Assembly: GCF_000019165.1 (NCBI RefSeq)
Contig: NC_010337.2
Location: 661,501 to 725,500, forward strand
DNA: 64,000 nt
Reading direction: 5' to 3'
Source of the DNA: Heliomicrobium modesticaldum Ice1
Lineage (GTDB): Bacteria; Bacillota; Desulfitobacteriia; Heliobacteriales; Heliobacteriaceae
Of the stretch, positions 27,857 to 36,700 are shown in pieces. Made by a program: the position numbers and the translations under genes. Below the pieces are notes generated by a model. That model made no database searches. It worked only from the letters and a program-made list of their open reading frames with translations, and was not told where the DNA came from. The number at the start of each line of letters is the position of its first letter. Position 1 is the first letter of the stretch.

Positions 27857-28849
27857 ATGGGCAAAACGGCGCTGTTTTGGCCTTCCAAGAACCCGGTGCT
27901 CAGCATACCGATCACATTGGCGCTTGGGTTCACGGCCGGTCTGTTTGTAGACACGAGCAGCCTCGGCAACTTTATTCTCATCTGCACTTTTTTGATGATC
28001 TACCCGACCATGATCGGCGTCAAACTGAAAGAGGCCTTCGACTTCAGCCATGCCAAGGTCGTCGGCATCTCCCTGATCATCAACTTCCTGCTCATCCCGC
28101 TTTTAGCCTGGGGTCTGGGTACGACCTTCCTCTCAGGCGATCCGTCCATGATGGCCGGCCTAGCCATCGCCGGCCTGCTGCCGACGAGCGGCATGACCAT
28201 CTCCTGGACGATGATGTTCAAGGGCAACGTGCCGGCCGCCATCAAAATGACCGCCCTCAGCCTGATCATCGGGTCTATCCTGGCGCCCTTTTACCTCCTC
28301 ATCATGGTCGGCAAATACGTGCCCATCGACCTGATGAAGACCTTCACCACTATCGCTGTCATCGTCTTCCTGCCCCTGGTGCTGGGGCATGTGACATTCC
28401 TCCAGTTAAAAAAGAAGTACAGCCAGGAACACTTCCAGAAGGTGATCAAACCCTACCTGCCGGCGGTCAGCTTCTGGGCCATGCTGGCCATCATCTTCGC
28501 CTCCATCTCCATGAAATCGAAAATGGTGCTCGCCCGCCCCGACCTGCTCGGCGGCATCTTGCTCGCCTTAGCGGTCTTCTACCTGATCAACTTCACCTTG
28601 AGCACCGTCATCGCCCGCCTCTTCCTCAACCGCGCCGACGGCGTCGCCCTGATCTACGGGACAGTGATGCGCAACCTCTCCATCGCCCTCGGCCTCGCCA
28701 TCACCGCCTTCGGCCCCCAGGCCGCCCTCGTCGTCACCCTCGCCTTCATCCTGCAGGTCCAGGCGGCCGCTTGGTACGGCAAGATGGCCGACCGCTTCGG
28801 CTTCTTCGGCAAGACACCATCAGACAGCTTGGCTGTAAAACAGGCATAG
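27857..28849 (+). CDS. BASS/ACR3-superfamily membrane transporter
   Basis: A 330-residue protein with about ten transmembrane helices, of the bile acid:sodium symporter / ACR3 arsenite permease superfamily. Typical features are the TFLMIYPTMIGVKLKE segment early on, TSGMTISWTMMF in the middle and the conserved VMRNLSIALGLAI in the second half. It lacks the Cys of ACR3 pumps that I would expect near the middle, and no arsR or arsC is adjacent, so arsenite export is not supported over transport of an organic anion. ATG at 27857 follows AAGGAGG. A strong terminator follows. Confidence 0.82.
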   Translation: MGKTALFWPSKNPVLSIPITLALGFTAGLFVDTSSLGNFILICTFLMIYPTMIGVKLKEAFDFSHAKVVGISLIINFLLIPLLAWGLGTTFLSGDPSMMAGLAIAGLLPTSGMTISWTMMFKGNVPAAIKMTALSLIIGSILAPFYLLIMVGKYVPIDLMKTFTTIAVIVFLPLVLGHVTFLQLKKKYSQEHFQKVIKPYLPAVSFWAMLAIIFASISMKSKMVLARPDLLGGILLALAVFYLINFTLSTVIARLFLNRADGVALIYGTVMRNLSIALGLAITAFGPQAALVVTLAFILQVQAAAWYGKMADRFGFFGKTPSDSLAVKQA

Positions 28850-28862
28850 GGGATATCCCATC

Positions 28863-28889
28863 AAAGGCCGCGGTCACACTGCGGCCTTT
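28863..28889 (+). terminator. Terminator after the transporter gene
   Basis: Perfect arms AAAGGCCGC (28863-28871) and GCGGCCTTT (28881-28889) with a 9-base loop. Confidence 0.85.
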
Positions 28890-28934
28890 CTATTACCCGC
28901 CTGTGGCATCACCATTTTTTGTTTTCCTGAAGAT

Positions 28935-28979
28935 GAAAGCCCGGGGCACCTCTCGAACAGAGCGGCGCTCCGGGCTTTC
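28935..28979 (-). terminator. Terminator of the unknown 103-residue gene
   Basis: Ten-base arms GAAAGCCCGG (28935-28944) and CCGGGCTTTC (28970-28979), lying 5 bp past that gene's stop. Confidence 0.7.
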
Positions 28980-28984
28980 GTCTC

Positions 28985-29296
28985 TTATTGGCAATGCACA
29001 AGCAGTGTCTGTTTCTCTTCACAAGCCTGCTTGCAGCGGATTTGTCGCTTCCATCGCTTTGCCCGCTGCTGATTCGGCACAGCTTTTTGGGGCAATTCCG
29101 CCCCTGTTTTGCTGTTCTTCTCATATAGGATCACCTTTTTTGTGATCTTACTTCGATAAAGGGCAACGACAAGCTTGTCCACTTTGACGGATTGACAAAG
29201 CACACGGTTGTCGTCATGGCCATACCGTTCTGCCAAGCGTTTCATAAGCTGTCGGGCAATGGTGTAGCGTTGAAAAAGCGAGAGCGTTACCGCCAT
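28985..29296 (-). CDS. Unknown basic protein divergent from the XRE-ImmA pair
   Basis: A 103-residue lysine/arginine-rich protein that I do not recognise. The N-terminal 60 residues are compact (MAVTLSLFQRYTIARQLMKR, then KVDKLVVALY, KKVILYEKN); the remainder is polar and charged with scattered Cys. No signal peptide or membrane helix. ATG at 29296 has the strong site GAGGAGGGGAG. The region is clearly more AT-rich than the chromosome around it. Its promoter contains the inverted repeat that the neighbouring XRE regulator probably binds, so it may be the regulated effector of this locus. Confidence 0.65.
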   Translation of the reverse strand: MAVTLSLFQRYTIARQLMKRLAERYGHDDNRVLCQSVKVDKLVVALYRSKITKKVILYEKNSKTGAELPQKAVPNQQRAKRWKRQIRCKQACEEKQTLLVHCQ

Positions 29297-29399
29297 CTTC
29301 TCCCCTCCTCACCCTGGTTTTACAACCTGCCATACCTCCGCAGTCCCTTTTGCTGTTGTAAATTATTTCCATTGACAAAATTCACTGTAATAGAAGATC

Positions 29400-29490
29400 A
29401 TTCGTTACAAGAATTTCTTATCCTTAGTATAATAACGTTTTTCGTTATTTTCAAGCATTTTTCATCACCATCTCTCAATATTCGTTACAA
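29400..29490. promoter_or_regulatory. Operator array: three TTCGTTA sites at 40-bp spacing
   Basis: TTCGTTA starts at 29401, 29441 and 29481, exactly 40 bp apart. The outer two lie in identical 11-mers ATTCGTTACAA (29400-29410, 29480-29490). The middle one is half of the perfect inverted repeat AATAACG-TTTTT-CGTTATT (29431-29449). The sites would face the same side of the helix (about four turns). Confidence 0.75.
29426..29454 (-). promoter_or_regulatory. Promoter of the unknown 103-residue gene
   Basis: Minus strand: -35 TTGAAA (29449-29454), 17 bp, -10 TATACT (29426-29431). The inverted-repeat operator occupies the spacer. On the plus strand TATAAT (29428-29433) with TTACAA at 17 bp overlaps it and may serve the XRE gene, giving face-to-face promoters under one operator. 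Confidence 0.65.
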
Positions 29491-29541
29491 TCCTGTTGCC
29501 GTGTGTACCTCTCCAGTAAAATATTGAAGAGGTGACTTGCT

Positions 29542-29901
29542 GTGGATTCCATTGGCAATCGGATCAAACATCTGCGCAAACAACGCGGCCTTACACAGCC
29601 ACAACTTGCGAAACTGCTCAACGTATCGCCTCAAGTGATCTCCAATTGGGAGCGCGGCTATACGCCAACCATCGCCCCTGAGTCCATCGATAAACTGGCC
29701 AGCATCCTGGAAACGACAAGCGACTTTCTGTTGGGTCGCAGTACCGCTAGCATCTCTTCTTCCCTCGAAGCATTGGAGAAAAGCTGGCCCGAAGGCATCA
29801 AGGTATTGCGCCGCGCCAACGAGAAGCTTACGCCAGAAAAAAAACGGGTGATCCTGGAATTGATCGACACCTATGTCCGCACGGAGGGGAATCACGATTG
29901 A
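29542..29901 (+). CDS. XRE-family transcriptional regulator
   Basis: A 119-residue Cro/C1-type repressor. The helix-turn-helix spans residues about 5-60 (IKHLRKQRGLTQPQLAKLLN, VSPQVISNWERG), with the typical DKLASILETTSDFLLG ending. The C-terminal 50 residues are helical and may dimerise. GTG at 29542 follows AGAGGTGA. It overlaps the ImmA-like gene, a pairing seen in ICEBs1 (ImmR-ImmA), phages, and the DdrO-IrrE radiation response, in which the metalloprotease cuts the repressor. The likely operator is the TTCGTTA array upstream. Confidence 0.9.
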   Translation: MDSIGNRIKHLRKQRGLTQPQLAKLLNVSPQVISNWERGYTPTIAPESIDKLASILETTSDFLLGRSTASISSSLEALEKSWPEGIKVLRRANEKLTPEKKRVILELIDTYVRTEGNHD

Positions 29902-30643
29902 AAAATTACCTTCACTCCCTAGAGAAGCACTGATTCACCGGCTGCGCCATCTTCGAAAACTCCGCCGCAAGGGCAGTCACCCTTGCCAGCCACCCGGTGC
30001 TTACCTGCTTGTTCGGCAAGCAAAGCCGTCGTTTTTTTTCGATAGTATACAAAGCTACGCCGAAAGAAAGGCTCAGCTTCCCCAAGCCGTCGCTCCCCCA
30101 CTGATCCCGCTTCGGCCTCGTTGCAACCGCTCCCGAATGATCGCCCGCCACTTTCGAGGTTCTTCGGCCCTCCCACTGGGCTTTGACCCCACCTGCCATG
30201 CCTTGTCTCAACAAGCACGGCTTTTCTGGGACAAGCGCGTCGACGATGGCATCACCTTCTACCACTCCCATAGTGGCAGCTACACGGTCATTCTCAACCC
30301 GTCACTGCCCCGTGGCCGTTTGCACTGGACCATGGCACACGAACTCGGCCACATCCTGCTCGGCCATTTCACCGACTATAACACGAATCGGCTGACGGCC
30401 CATGAAGAAAAAATCCTTGACCGAGAAGCCGATGAATTTACGAAAGAATTCCTAATGCCTGCAGCCACCGTTATCGGCGCAGTGAGAAGACCGCTCACAG
30501 TAGCCAAGATCGGACGCGTGAAGAACCTGTTTCAGGTATCTTGGGAAGCCACGGGGAATCGCCTGATCGAACTTGCCTTGATCCACCCGCTCGAACTGCA
30601 CCGGCTATACCATCATCATCAGAAACAACTGCACCGGGAATGA
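29873..30643 (+). CDS. ImmA/IrrE-family metallopeptidase
   Basis: A 256-residue putative zinc protease (COG2856) expected to cleave the neighbouring XRE repressor. The zinc motif HELGH is at residues 156-160, with the third ligand region EADEFTKEFLMP about 35 residues later. The N-terminal 90 residues are basic and poorly conserved. The start is unsure: ATG 29873 lies inside the XRE gene and has no good ribosome site, whereas GGAGG at 29882 points to an ATT codon at 29897 in the same frame, a rare start that would make translation dependent on coupling. A 25-bp repeat and a terminator follow the stop. Confidence 0.85.
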   Translation: MSARRGITIEKLPSLPREALIHRLRHLRKLRRKGSHPCQPPGAYLLVRQAKPSFFFDSIQSYAERKAQLPQAVAPPLIPLRPRCNRSRMIARHFRGSSALPLGFDPTCHALSQQARLFWDKRVDDGITFYHSHSGSYTVILNPSLPRGRLHWTMAHELGHILLGHFTDYNTNRLTAHEEKILDREADEFTKEFLMPAATVIGAVRRPLTVAKIGRVKNLFQVSWEATGNRLIELALIHPLELHRLYHHHQKQLHRE

Positions 30644-30731
30644 GCCAGGCCCTTGCCTGCATGGAAGGCAGCGATGTCAAAGCGCATCAGCTACGGTACT
30701 GGCTCAAGCCAGGCCCTTGCCTGCATGGAAG
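30643..30731. repeat. 25-bp direct repeat after the ImmA-like stop
   Basis: Two exact copies at 30643-30667 and 30707-30731, 64 bp apart; the first begins on the last base of the stop codon. Confidence 0.9.
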
Positions 30732-30734
30732 CCA

Positions 30735-30768
30735 GACGGACCGATCCCCCTTCGGACCGTCTTTTTTT
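30735..30768 (+). terminator. Terminator of the XRE-ImmA operon
   Basis: Stem GACGG(A)CC / GG(A)CCGTC with one internal mismatch, followed by seven T. From here to 30936 I see only a leader for the SLH gene, with no clear promoter. Confidence 0.75.
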
Positions 30769-30936
30769 GCTCTCCTACAGACAATATAGAGGCGCTCCCT
30801 TGGAAGCAGGGAAACTTTTTTCGCCACATCATCGTCCATATATTGCATTTAATAAGGCCTCTGCCATCGGACACAGGATTTTCTTCTTGAGATGTCGAAA
30901 AATCAGGAAGCAAAAGCAACCAAAGGAGGGTATTCT

Positions 30937-33561
30937 TTGCGAAGACGACTTATCAGTGCTTGCGTGGCCCTCTCCATCGTGCTGTCACCAACTGCCGGGC
31001 TGGCTGCCGTAAGGCAGTTCGGAGATGTGAGCACCGTCATGCCCGAGTACCGACCGATCATGAAGCTTTCCGCCCAGGGCACCATCAAGGGAAGAGGCGA
31101 CGGCAACTTCGGGCCTTCCGATCCTGTGAAACAGTTAGAAGCGCTCGTCATGGTCCAACGCTTTTTTGGGATGGAGGCGACGGCAACTGCCGCAGCTTCC
31201 CGACTGACGCCGGACATGGAGAAGAAATTCGGCGGCAACGTGCCGGCCTGGGGAAAAGGCTATCTTGTCACCGCCGTCAATCAGAATCTGCTCGACGCCA
31301 ATGAATACTTCCCATGGCATCAGGGGGCCACACGGGCCTGGGTCGCCCGTCTCCTGGTGCGACTGCTCAACAAAGAACAAGAGGCCCAAAGCCGTATGAA
31401 CGCCCCCCTCACCTTCGCCGACGCGACCTTGATCCCCGCCTCCCTCCGCGGCCATATCGCCGTCGCCACCGACCTTGGGCTTATCCGTGGGCGAGAAAAT
31501 GGATGCTTTGATCCCAACAGCATCGTGACCCGCGGGGAGATGGCGATCTTCCTCGACCGAGCAGAGCGGAAAATGGATCGGTTGCCTCCGGGGATCGATG
31601 AAGCCACCTTTATCAGCGGACGCGACGCCATCCTTTCGGTGCTGGATGAAGAAAACCGCCTCAGTTCATTGACCCTCGACGCCAACGCCCGGATCTTTGG
31701 CACCGAGAGAGCAGTCGCCCTCAGTGACCTCAACCCCCAGGACAAGATCCGTTACATCCAAGATGGAGACAAGGTTGTGTACCTTGAGGTGGTCCAAGGC
31801 AGCGGTCAAAAGGCAAATGTGCTGCGCGGCGAGGTGATCGCCTCCCTCCCAGAGCAGGGACTGCTCACCCTGAAAGATGACGCCGGCAAACCCTTCACCT
31901 ATTCCCTTGCCACCAGCGTCAGCGTCATCGATCTAGCGGGGCAAATGCTCTCAACAAGTCACGTTGGCCCCGGCAGCAAAGCCCAACTCCGGCTCAACAA
32001 CGAAGGGAAAATCGCTGAAATCCTTCTGGAAAGTGTCGGACAACAGGGTTTGTACGGAACGATCGTTGACATAAACCTTACGGCAAAACTGCTTATTCTC
32101 TCCGACGGCGCCAATCATTATTCCTCTTACTACCTGGCCGATAACACCACCGTTGAATACAACGGGAAACGCTTCGCCTCCCTGGAGGATCTGGCAAAGG
32201 GCGACCTGGTCAGTGTCGAAGTTGACGGCAGCTATGTGGTCAACAAAATCATACTGCAAAAACCGAAGAGCACAGTGACCGTCAAAGGAACCGTCAGCCT
32301 GATCAGCAGAGACAGCCGGTTGGTGACGATCAAGGGCGACGACGGTCAGCTGTATGCCTTCGAACTGCCGGAAACAACGGCCCTTCAGTTCTCAGACGGC
32401 ACATCAGCGGCCATTGAAAACCTTTATCTGCAGGATACTGTGACTTTGCAATTGGAGAACGGCACCGTCAAAAAACTGGTCATCGTCCGCGCAGGCAACA
32501 CGAAGGGATTGACAGGGAAGATCGCCTCCATCGACGCGAACCGCCGCTTGCTGATCGTCAAGGATGCGCGAGATCGCCTTCAATCCTATGAGATCAACGA
32601 TCCCGTCATCTTGGATATCGAAGGGAACACCAAACCGACAATCAGCAACCTGGGCATTGACACATCGATCGAGTTTGAATTGAATGCAGATAACAAAATC
32701 ACCTATATCAAGTCCAAAAACACCATCGAGGGCGTCGTCACCCGTGTTGACGCCGATCGTCACCTCATCACCCTCCGCGACGCAGCCGGGACGGAAAAGA
32801 TATACACCGTTGAAACGAACGCAGAATGCCAGATTTTCCGGCGCTCCGGTGAGGATCTGGATGATATCGACGTTGATGATCGAGTGAAGGTGCGGGTTTC
32901 AGGCGACAAAATCAACCGGATCCAAGTACACACGCAGCTGACCGGCGAGATCATCGACAAAACCTCGGAGCGCATCTACATAAAAGATATCGACAACAAC
33001 GAACGTTCTTACACGGTGAACAGCACTTTGAAACTGATAGTGCCCAACATCATCAAGCCGAGTTTGTCTGATGTCACTATCCGCCAGTGGGCTGTCGTTT
33101 CCTACTGGGGCGATGAACCTTACCAGATCGCTGTACAGACACCGGTTGCCGGCGAGGTCACCGGCGTCGATACAGGTCGCGATAAACTGGTCATCCGCCA
33201 GTATGACGGTTCCAGCCGCACGTTAGAAAAGGCAAGCCCTTTCAAGGTCGATAAGGGAGGAACAACCTCTTACGGACTATCCGCTATCAGCATCGGCGAT
33301 CGCATTCAAGCATTTACCGATGAGCAAAACCGGATCATGAGGGCTTTTGTGGCCAGTAAGGTATCGGGCAAGATCGACGGCATCAACCGGACCACCAAGG
33401 ATATATACATCGGGACGACAGTGGGTTACCACATCGACAGCAACACGATCATCACCCTGAACGGTGTGCGCAAGAACTTCGACGATATCCAACAGAAGCA
33501 GAGCGCAACCATCTACTACACTGGCGGTTACAACGCCATCGAGGTCAATCTATCCAACTAA
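30937..33561 (+). CDS. SLH-domain envelope protein with tandem beta repeats
   Basis: An 874-residue exported protein. Signal peptide: MRRRLISACVALSIVLS to about residue 25. SLH-type modules (GTIKGRGDGNFGPSDPV, LIRGRENGCFDPNSIVTRGE) lie in about residues 28-210 and would bind cell-wall polymer. The rest, about 215-874, is at least eight degenerate 65-75-residue beta repeats with the pattern G-I-x-x-I-D, L-x-I-x-D-x-x-G, then a turn and a GD-x-V strand. I choose TTG at 30937, with AAAGGAGGG 6 bases upstream; an ATG at 30892 lacks a ribosome site and would bury the signal peptide. Likely surface-layer or wall-linked; ligand unknown. Confidence 0.88.
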   Translation: MRRRLISACVALSIVLSPTAGLAAVRQFGDVSTVMPEYRPIMKLSAQGTIKGRGDGNFGPSDPVKQLEALVMVQRFFGMEATATAAASRLTPDMEKKFGGNVPAWGKGYLVTAVNQNLLDANEYFPWHQGATRAWVARLLVRLLNKEQEAQSRMNAPLTFADATLIPASLRGHIAVATDLGLIRGRENGCFDPNSIVTRGEMAIFLDRAERKMDRLPPGIDEATFISGRDAILSVLDEENRLSSLTLDANARIFGTERAVALSDLNPQDKIRYIQDGDKVVYLEVVQGSGQKANVLRGEVIASLPEQGLLTLKDDAGKPFTYSLATSVSVIDLAGQMLSTSHVGPGSKAQLRLNNEGKIAEILLESVGQQGLYGTIVDINLTAKLLILSDGANHYSSYYLADNTTVEYNGKRFASLEDLAKGDLVSVEVDGSYVVNKIILQKPKSTVTVKGTVSLISRDSRLVTIKGDDGQLYAFELPETTALQFSDGTSAAIENLYLQDTVTLQLENGTVKKLVIVRAGNTKGLTGKIASIDANRRLLIVKDARDRLQSYEINDPVILDIEGNTKPTISNLGIDTSIEFELNADNKITYIKSKNTIEGVVTRVDADRHLITLRDAAGTEKIYTVETNAECQIFRRSGEDLDDIDVDDRVKVRVSGDKINRIQVHTQLTGEIIDKTSERIYIKDIDNNERSYTVNSTLKLIVPNIIKPSLSDVTIRQWAVVSYWGDEPYQIAVQTPVAGEVTGVDTGRDKLVIRQYDGSSRTLEKASPFKVDKGGTTSYGLSAISIGDRIQAFTDEQNRIMRAFVASKVSGKIDGINRTTKDIYIGTTVGYHIDSNTIITLNGVRKNFDDIQQKQSATIYYTGGYNAIEVNLSN

Positions 33562-33565
33562 GTTG

Positions 33566-33607
33566 GTCTGAATTCCCCCTATCGCCCTGAATTTGTCTGA
33601 ATTCCCC
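33566..33607. repeat. 13-bp repeat after the SLH gene
   Basis: GTCTGAATTCCCC occurs at 33566-33578 and 33595-33607; the second copy forms the left arm of the terminator. Confidence 0.8.
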
Positions 33608-33627
33608 GTTTCACCGGGGAATTTTTT
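33600..33627 (+). terminator. Terminator of the SLH gene
   Basis: Arms AATTCCCCG (33600-33608) and CGGGGAATT (33615-33623), then a T run. Confidence 0.85.
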
Positions 33628-33642
33628 CTCTTTTTTTATTCC

Positions 33643-33670
33643 TTTACATACATGTTGAATATGCTATTCT
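33643..33670 (+). promoter_or_regulatory. Promoter of the dynamin-like gene
   Basis: TTTACA (33643-33648), 16 bp, TATTCT (33665-33670). The leader then has a hairpin with arms GAAGGAA (33685-33691) and TTCCTTC (33701-33707) and a small AATAC/GTATT hairpin (33717-33730). Confidence 0.55.
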
Positions 33671-33751
33671 AAATGAGCGAGAAAGAAGGAACGCCACGGC
33701 TTCCTTCGGGTTATTCAATACTTTTGTATTTTGTCAAGTAGGTGCGTGAAA

Positions 33752-36700
33752 TTGACGACAAACCCTCTCCCGGCATCGGCGATCATCCCGATGCTGATCG
33801 AACGGCTGCAGACCCTGGCCGACCGCTTTCGCCAAAGCCGCGACGAGCACGCCGCCTACGCCGCCGAAACCCTGATCGGCAAACTGCGCCGACGGCAGTT
33901 GCGCATCGCCTTCTGCGGCCACGTCTCCGGCGGAAAATCGGCGCTGATCAACGCCCTGATCGGCGATGACATCTTGCCGACGAGCCCCATCCCATCGAGT
34001 GCCAACATCGTCACTGTCCGCTCCGGACCCGCCTCTGCCAGGGCGCGGCTCAAAAGCGGCGAAACAGTCGAACTGGACCTCTTCGCCAACCTTTCAGGGG
34101 TGCAGGAACACTGCCTCGACGGCACTGACACCCACTCCGTCGATATCGCCATTCCCATCGACCTCTTCGGATGCGCTGTCGACCTCGTCGACACGCCCGG
34201 CGTCGATTCAGCAGAGGCGGCCCGCCGTCTCGCCGAAGATCCCGCCATCGTCGCCGCCGACGTCATCTTTTACGTCATGGACTACAACCACGTCCAGTCC
34301 GAGATCAACTTCTCTTTCACCAAACGCCTCAAGGAACGGGGCAAGCCGGTCTTCCTGATCGTCAACCAGATCGACAAGCACTGCGACTTTGAACTCGACT
34401 TCGACTACTTTCGGCGCAGTTCCGCCGCCAGTTTCGCCGCCTGGGACATCCAGCCCGAGGGGATCTTTTTCACCAGCCTTTCCGACCCGTCCCATCCGGA
34501 GAACGAACTTCCCCGCCTGAAGGCGCGCCTTCGGGATCTCTTCCGCCATGAAGAAGAACTGCTTGTGGCCTCTGTCCTGCCGGCGACCCGGCAGTTGATC
34601 GACGACCATTGCCGGCGTCTCGCTGAGGCCGACCGGGAGGAACGCCAGCGGCTGCAAGCCCTCCTGGATGCGGCGGAAGACCTGGAAGAGGCGCTGCAAA
34701 GCTACGGACAGGTCAGCCGCCGGATCGATGAACTGCAGCGCGCGCCCCAGCGGCTTAAGGAGGAACTGGACCGGGAGATCCGACGGGTCGTGGAAAACGC
34801 CCGCATCACCCCCCACACCACATCGGAACTGGCCCGCCGCTACCTGGAAAGCCGCAGCTCCGGCTTCAAGGTGGGCTTCCTTTTTTCCAGCGAAAAGACA
34901 AAAAAGGAAATCGCTACTCGGCTTGCGGCGGTCTATGCCGATTTTCGCCAGCATGTTTCCACGCAGTTGGAGTGGCACCTGCGCGACGTCCTCGCCCGGG
35001 TAGCCGAAAGGCACGGGGTGACCGACGGCGAATACATTCAGCGCGCCAACAGCCTCACCGTCCATTGGGGCGCCGACCTGCTCGCCCGGTTGGTCCGCGA
35101 AGGCGCTGTCGTCGGCAACGAGTACGTCCACAACTATACCCGCGACATCGCCGCCGAGGTGAAGTCCCTTTACCGCCGGGAAGCCCTGGCCCTGGCCGAA
35201 GAGGCCGTCCAGCTGGCAAAAAGGGCCGCAGCCCGGCAAATTGAGCAATTGACGCGCCAGCTGGAGCCCCTGCAACCGCTGGTTGACGCGATCAAAACGC
35301 TGGATAAGATGGAGCAGGCAGAGCGAAAAAGCCGCAACGAGTTGCTGGCCGCCTTGCATCGCGGTCTACCGGAGGTCGTGCCGATGGAATCGCTGCTCTC
35401 CCCCCCGCCAGAGACTGCAGACAGCGCGGCAGGGGGAACGGGCGGCACCGCTGCTGCCGTGAGCGGGACGGCGCCCGATCCCCTGGCTGGCCTGGGTCAG
35501 GCGCTTCGCGAACAATCGGCACCAGAACGCGCCGCCTCCGGCCGTTCGGATTTTGACCTAGCCGCCGACTTGCTCGCTGCGCCTGCGCTCAATGCCGCGA
35601 CCGGCCTATCCGATGGCGCCACGCCACCGATCCTGCAGCACACGGCGCAGCGCTTGCGCCGTTGCGCCGCCGCCGTGGCGCCCCTGCCCGGCTTCGCCCA
35701 TATCGCCGAAGAGCTCGCCAGCCGGGCCGAACGGCTGGAGAAAAATATTTTTACCGTCGCCCTCTTCGGCGCCTTCAGCGCCGGCAAATCGTCGGTGGCC
35801 AACGCCCTTCTCGGCCGCCCGGTGCTGCCCGTCTCGCCCAACCCGACGACAGCGGCCATCAACAAGATCCTCCCACCGAACGAAGAGAACCCCCATGGCA
35901 CAGTGCGCGTCCGCCTGAAGACAGCCGCCGACATCGAGAGCGACGTTCTCCATTCCCTCAGCGCCTGCGATGTGGCCGCCTCGAACATGGCCGAGGCGCT
36001 GCGGCGGCTCCATGAGATCTCCCCCGGCGACATCCACCCGACAGCCAAGCCCCACTACTCCTTTCTCCGGGCCGTCGCCCGCGGGATCGGCGCCGTCGAG
36101 AGCCGCCTGGGCGAAGAACAGATCATCGACCTGGACGCCTTCCAGGACTATGTGGCCAGTGAGGAAAAAGCCTGTTTCGTCGAGTGGATCGAGCTGTACT
36201 ATCGGTGCCCCCTCACCGCCCGCGGCGTCATGCTCGTCGACACACCCGGCGCCGACTCGATCAACGCCCGCCACACCGGCGTCGCCTTCGACTACATTAA
36301 AAAGGCCGACGCCATCCTCTTTGTCACCTACTTCAACAGCGCCTTTTCCCATGCCGACCGCGACTTCCTCTTCCAACTGGGTCGGGTGAAAGACAGCTTC
36401 GGTCTGGACAAGATGTTCTTCCTGATCAACGCCGCCGACCTGGCCCGCAGCGCCGGCGAGCTGGCCGAGGTGCAACGCCATGTGGCCGAACGGATCACCG
36501 CCTGCGGCATCAGCAAACCCCGCCTCTACACCGTCTCCAGCCAGACGGCGCTGCTGGCCCGCCTGGGCGAACTGGGGCTGTTGACGGCTTCCCAGAAGAA
36601 GACCTACCGGCAGCGGACAAATTCGCTCGCCGCTGTGCGAAAAGCTGGGACCGCCAGAGAGGGCATTGGCGGAATCGGGGGCGGAATCGGGGCCGGTATC

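Noticed and set aside
27857-28849. Firm assignment of the transporter as an arsenite pump
   Set aside because: No ars genes nearby and key ACR3 features not clear; superfamily only.
29400-29490. TTCGTTA sites as a small CRISPR array
   Set aside because: The repeated core is only 7-11 bp and overlaps promoter elements; no cas genes are present.
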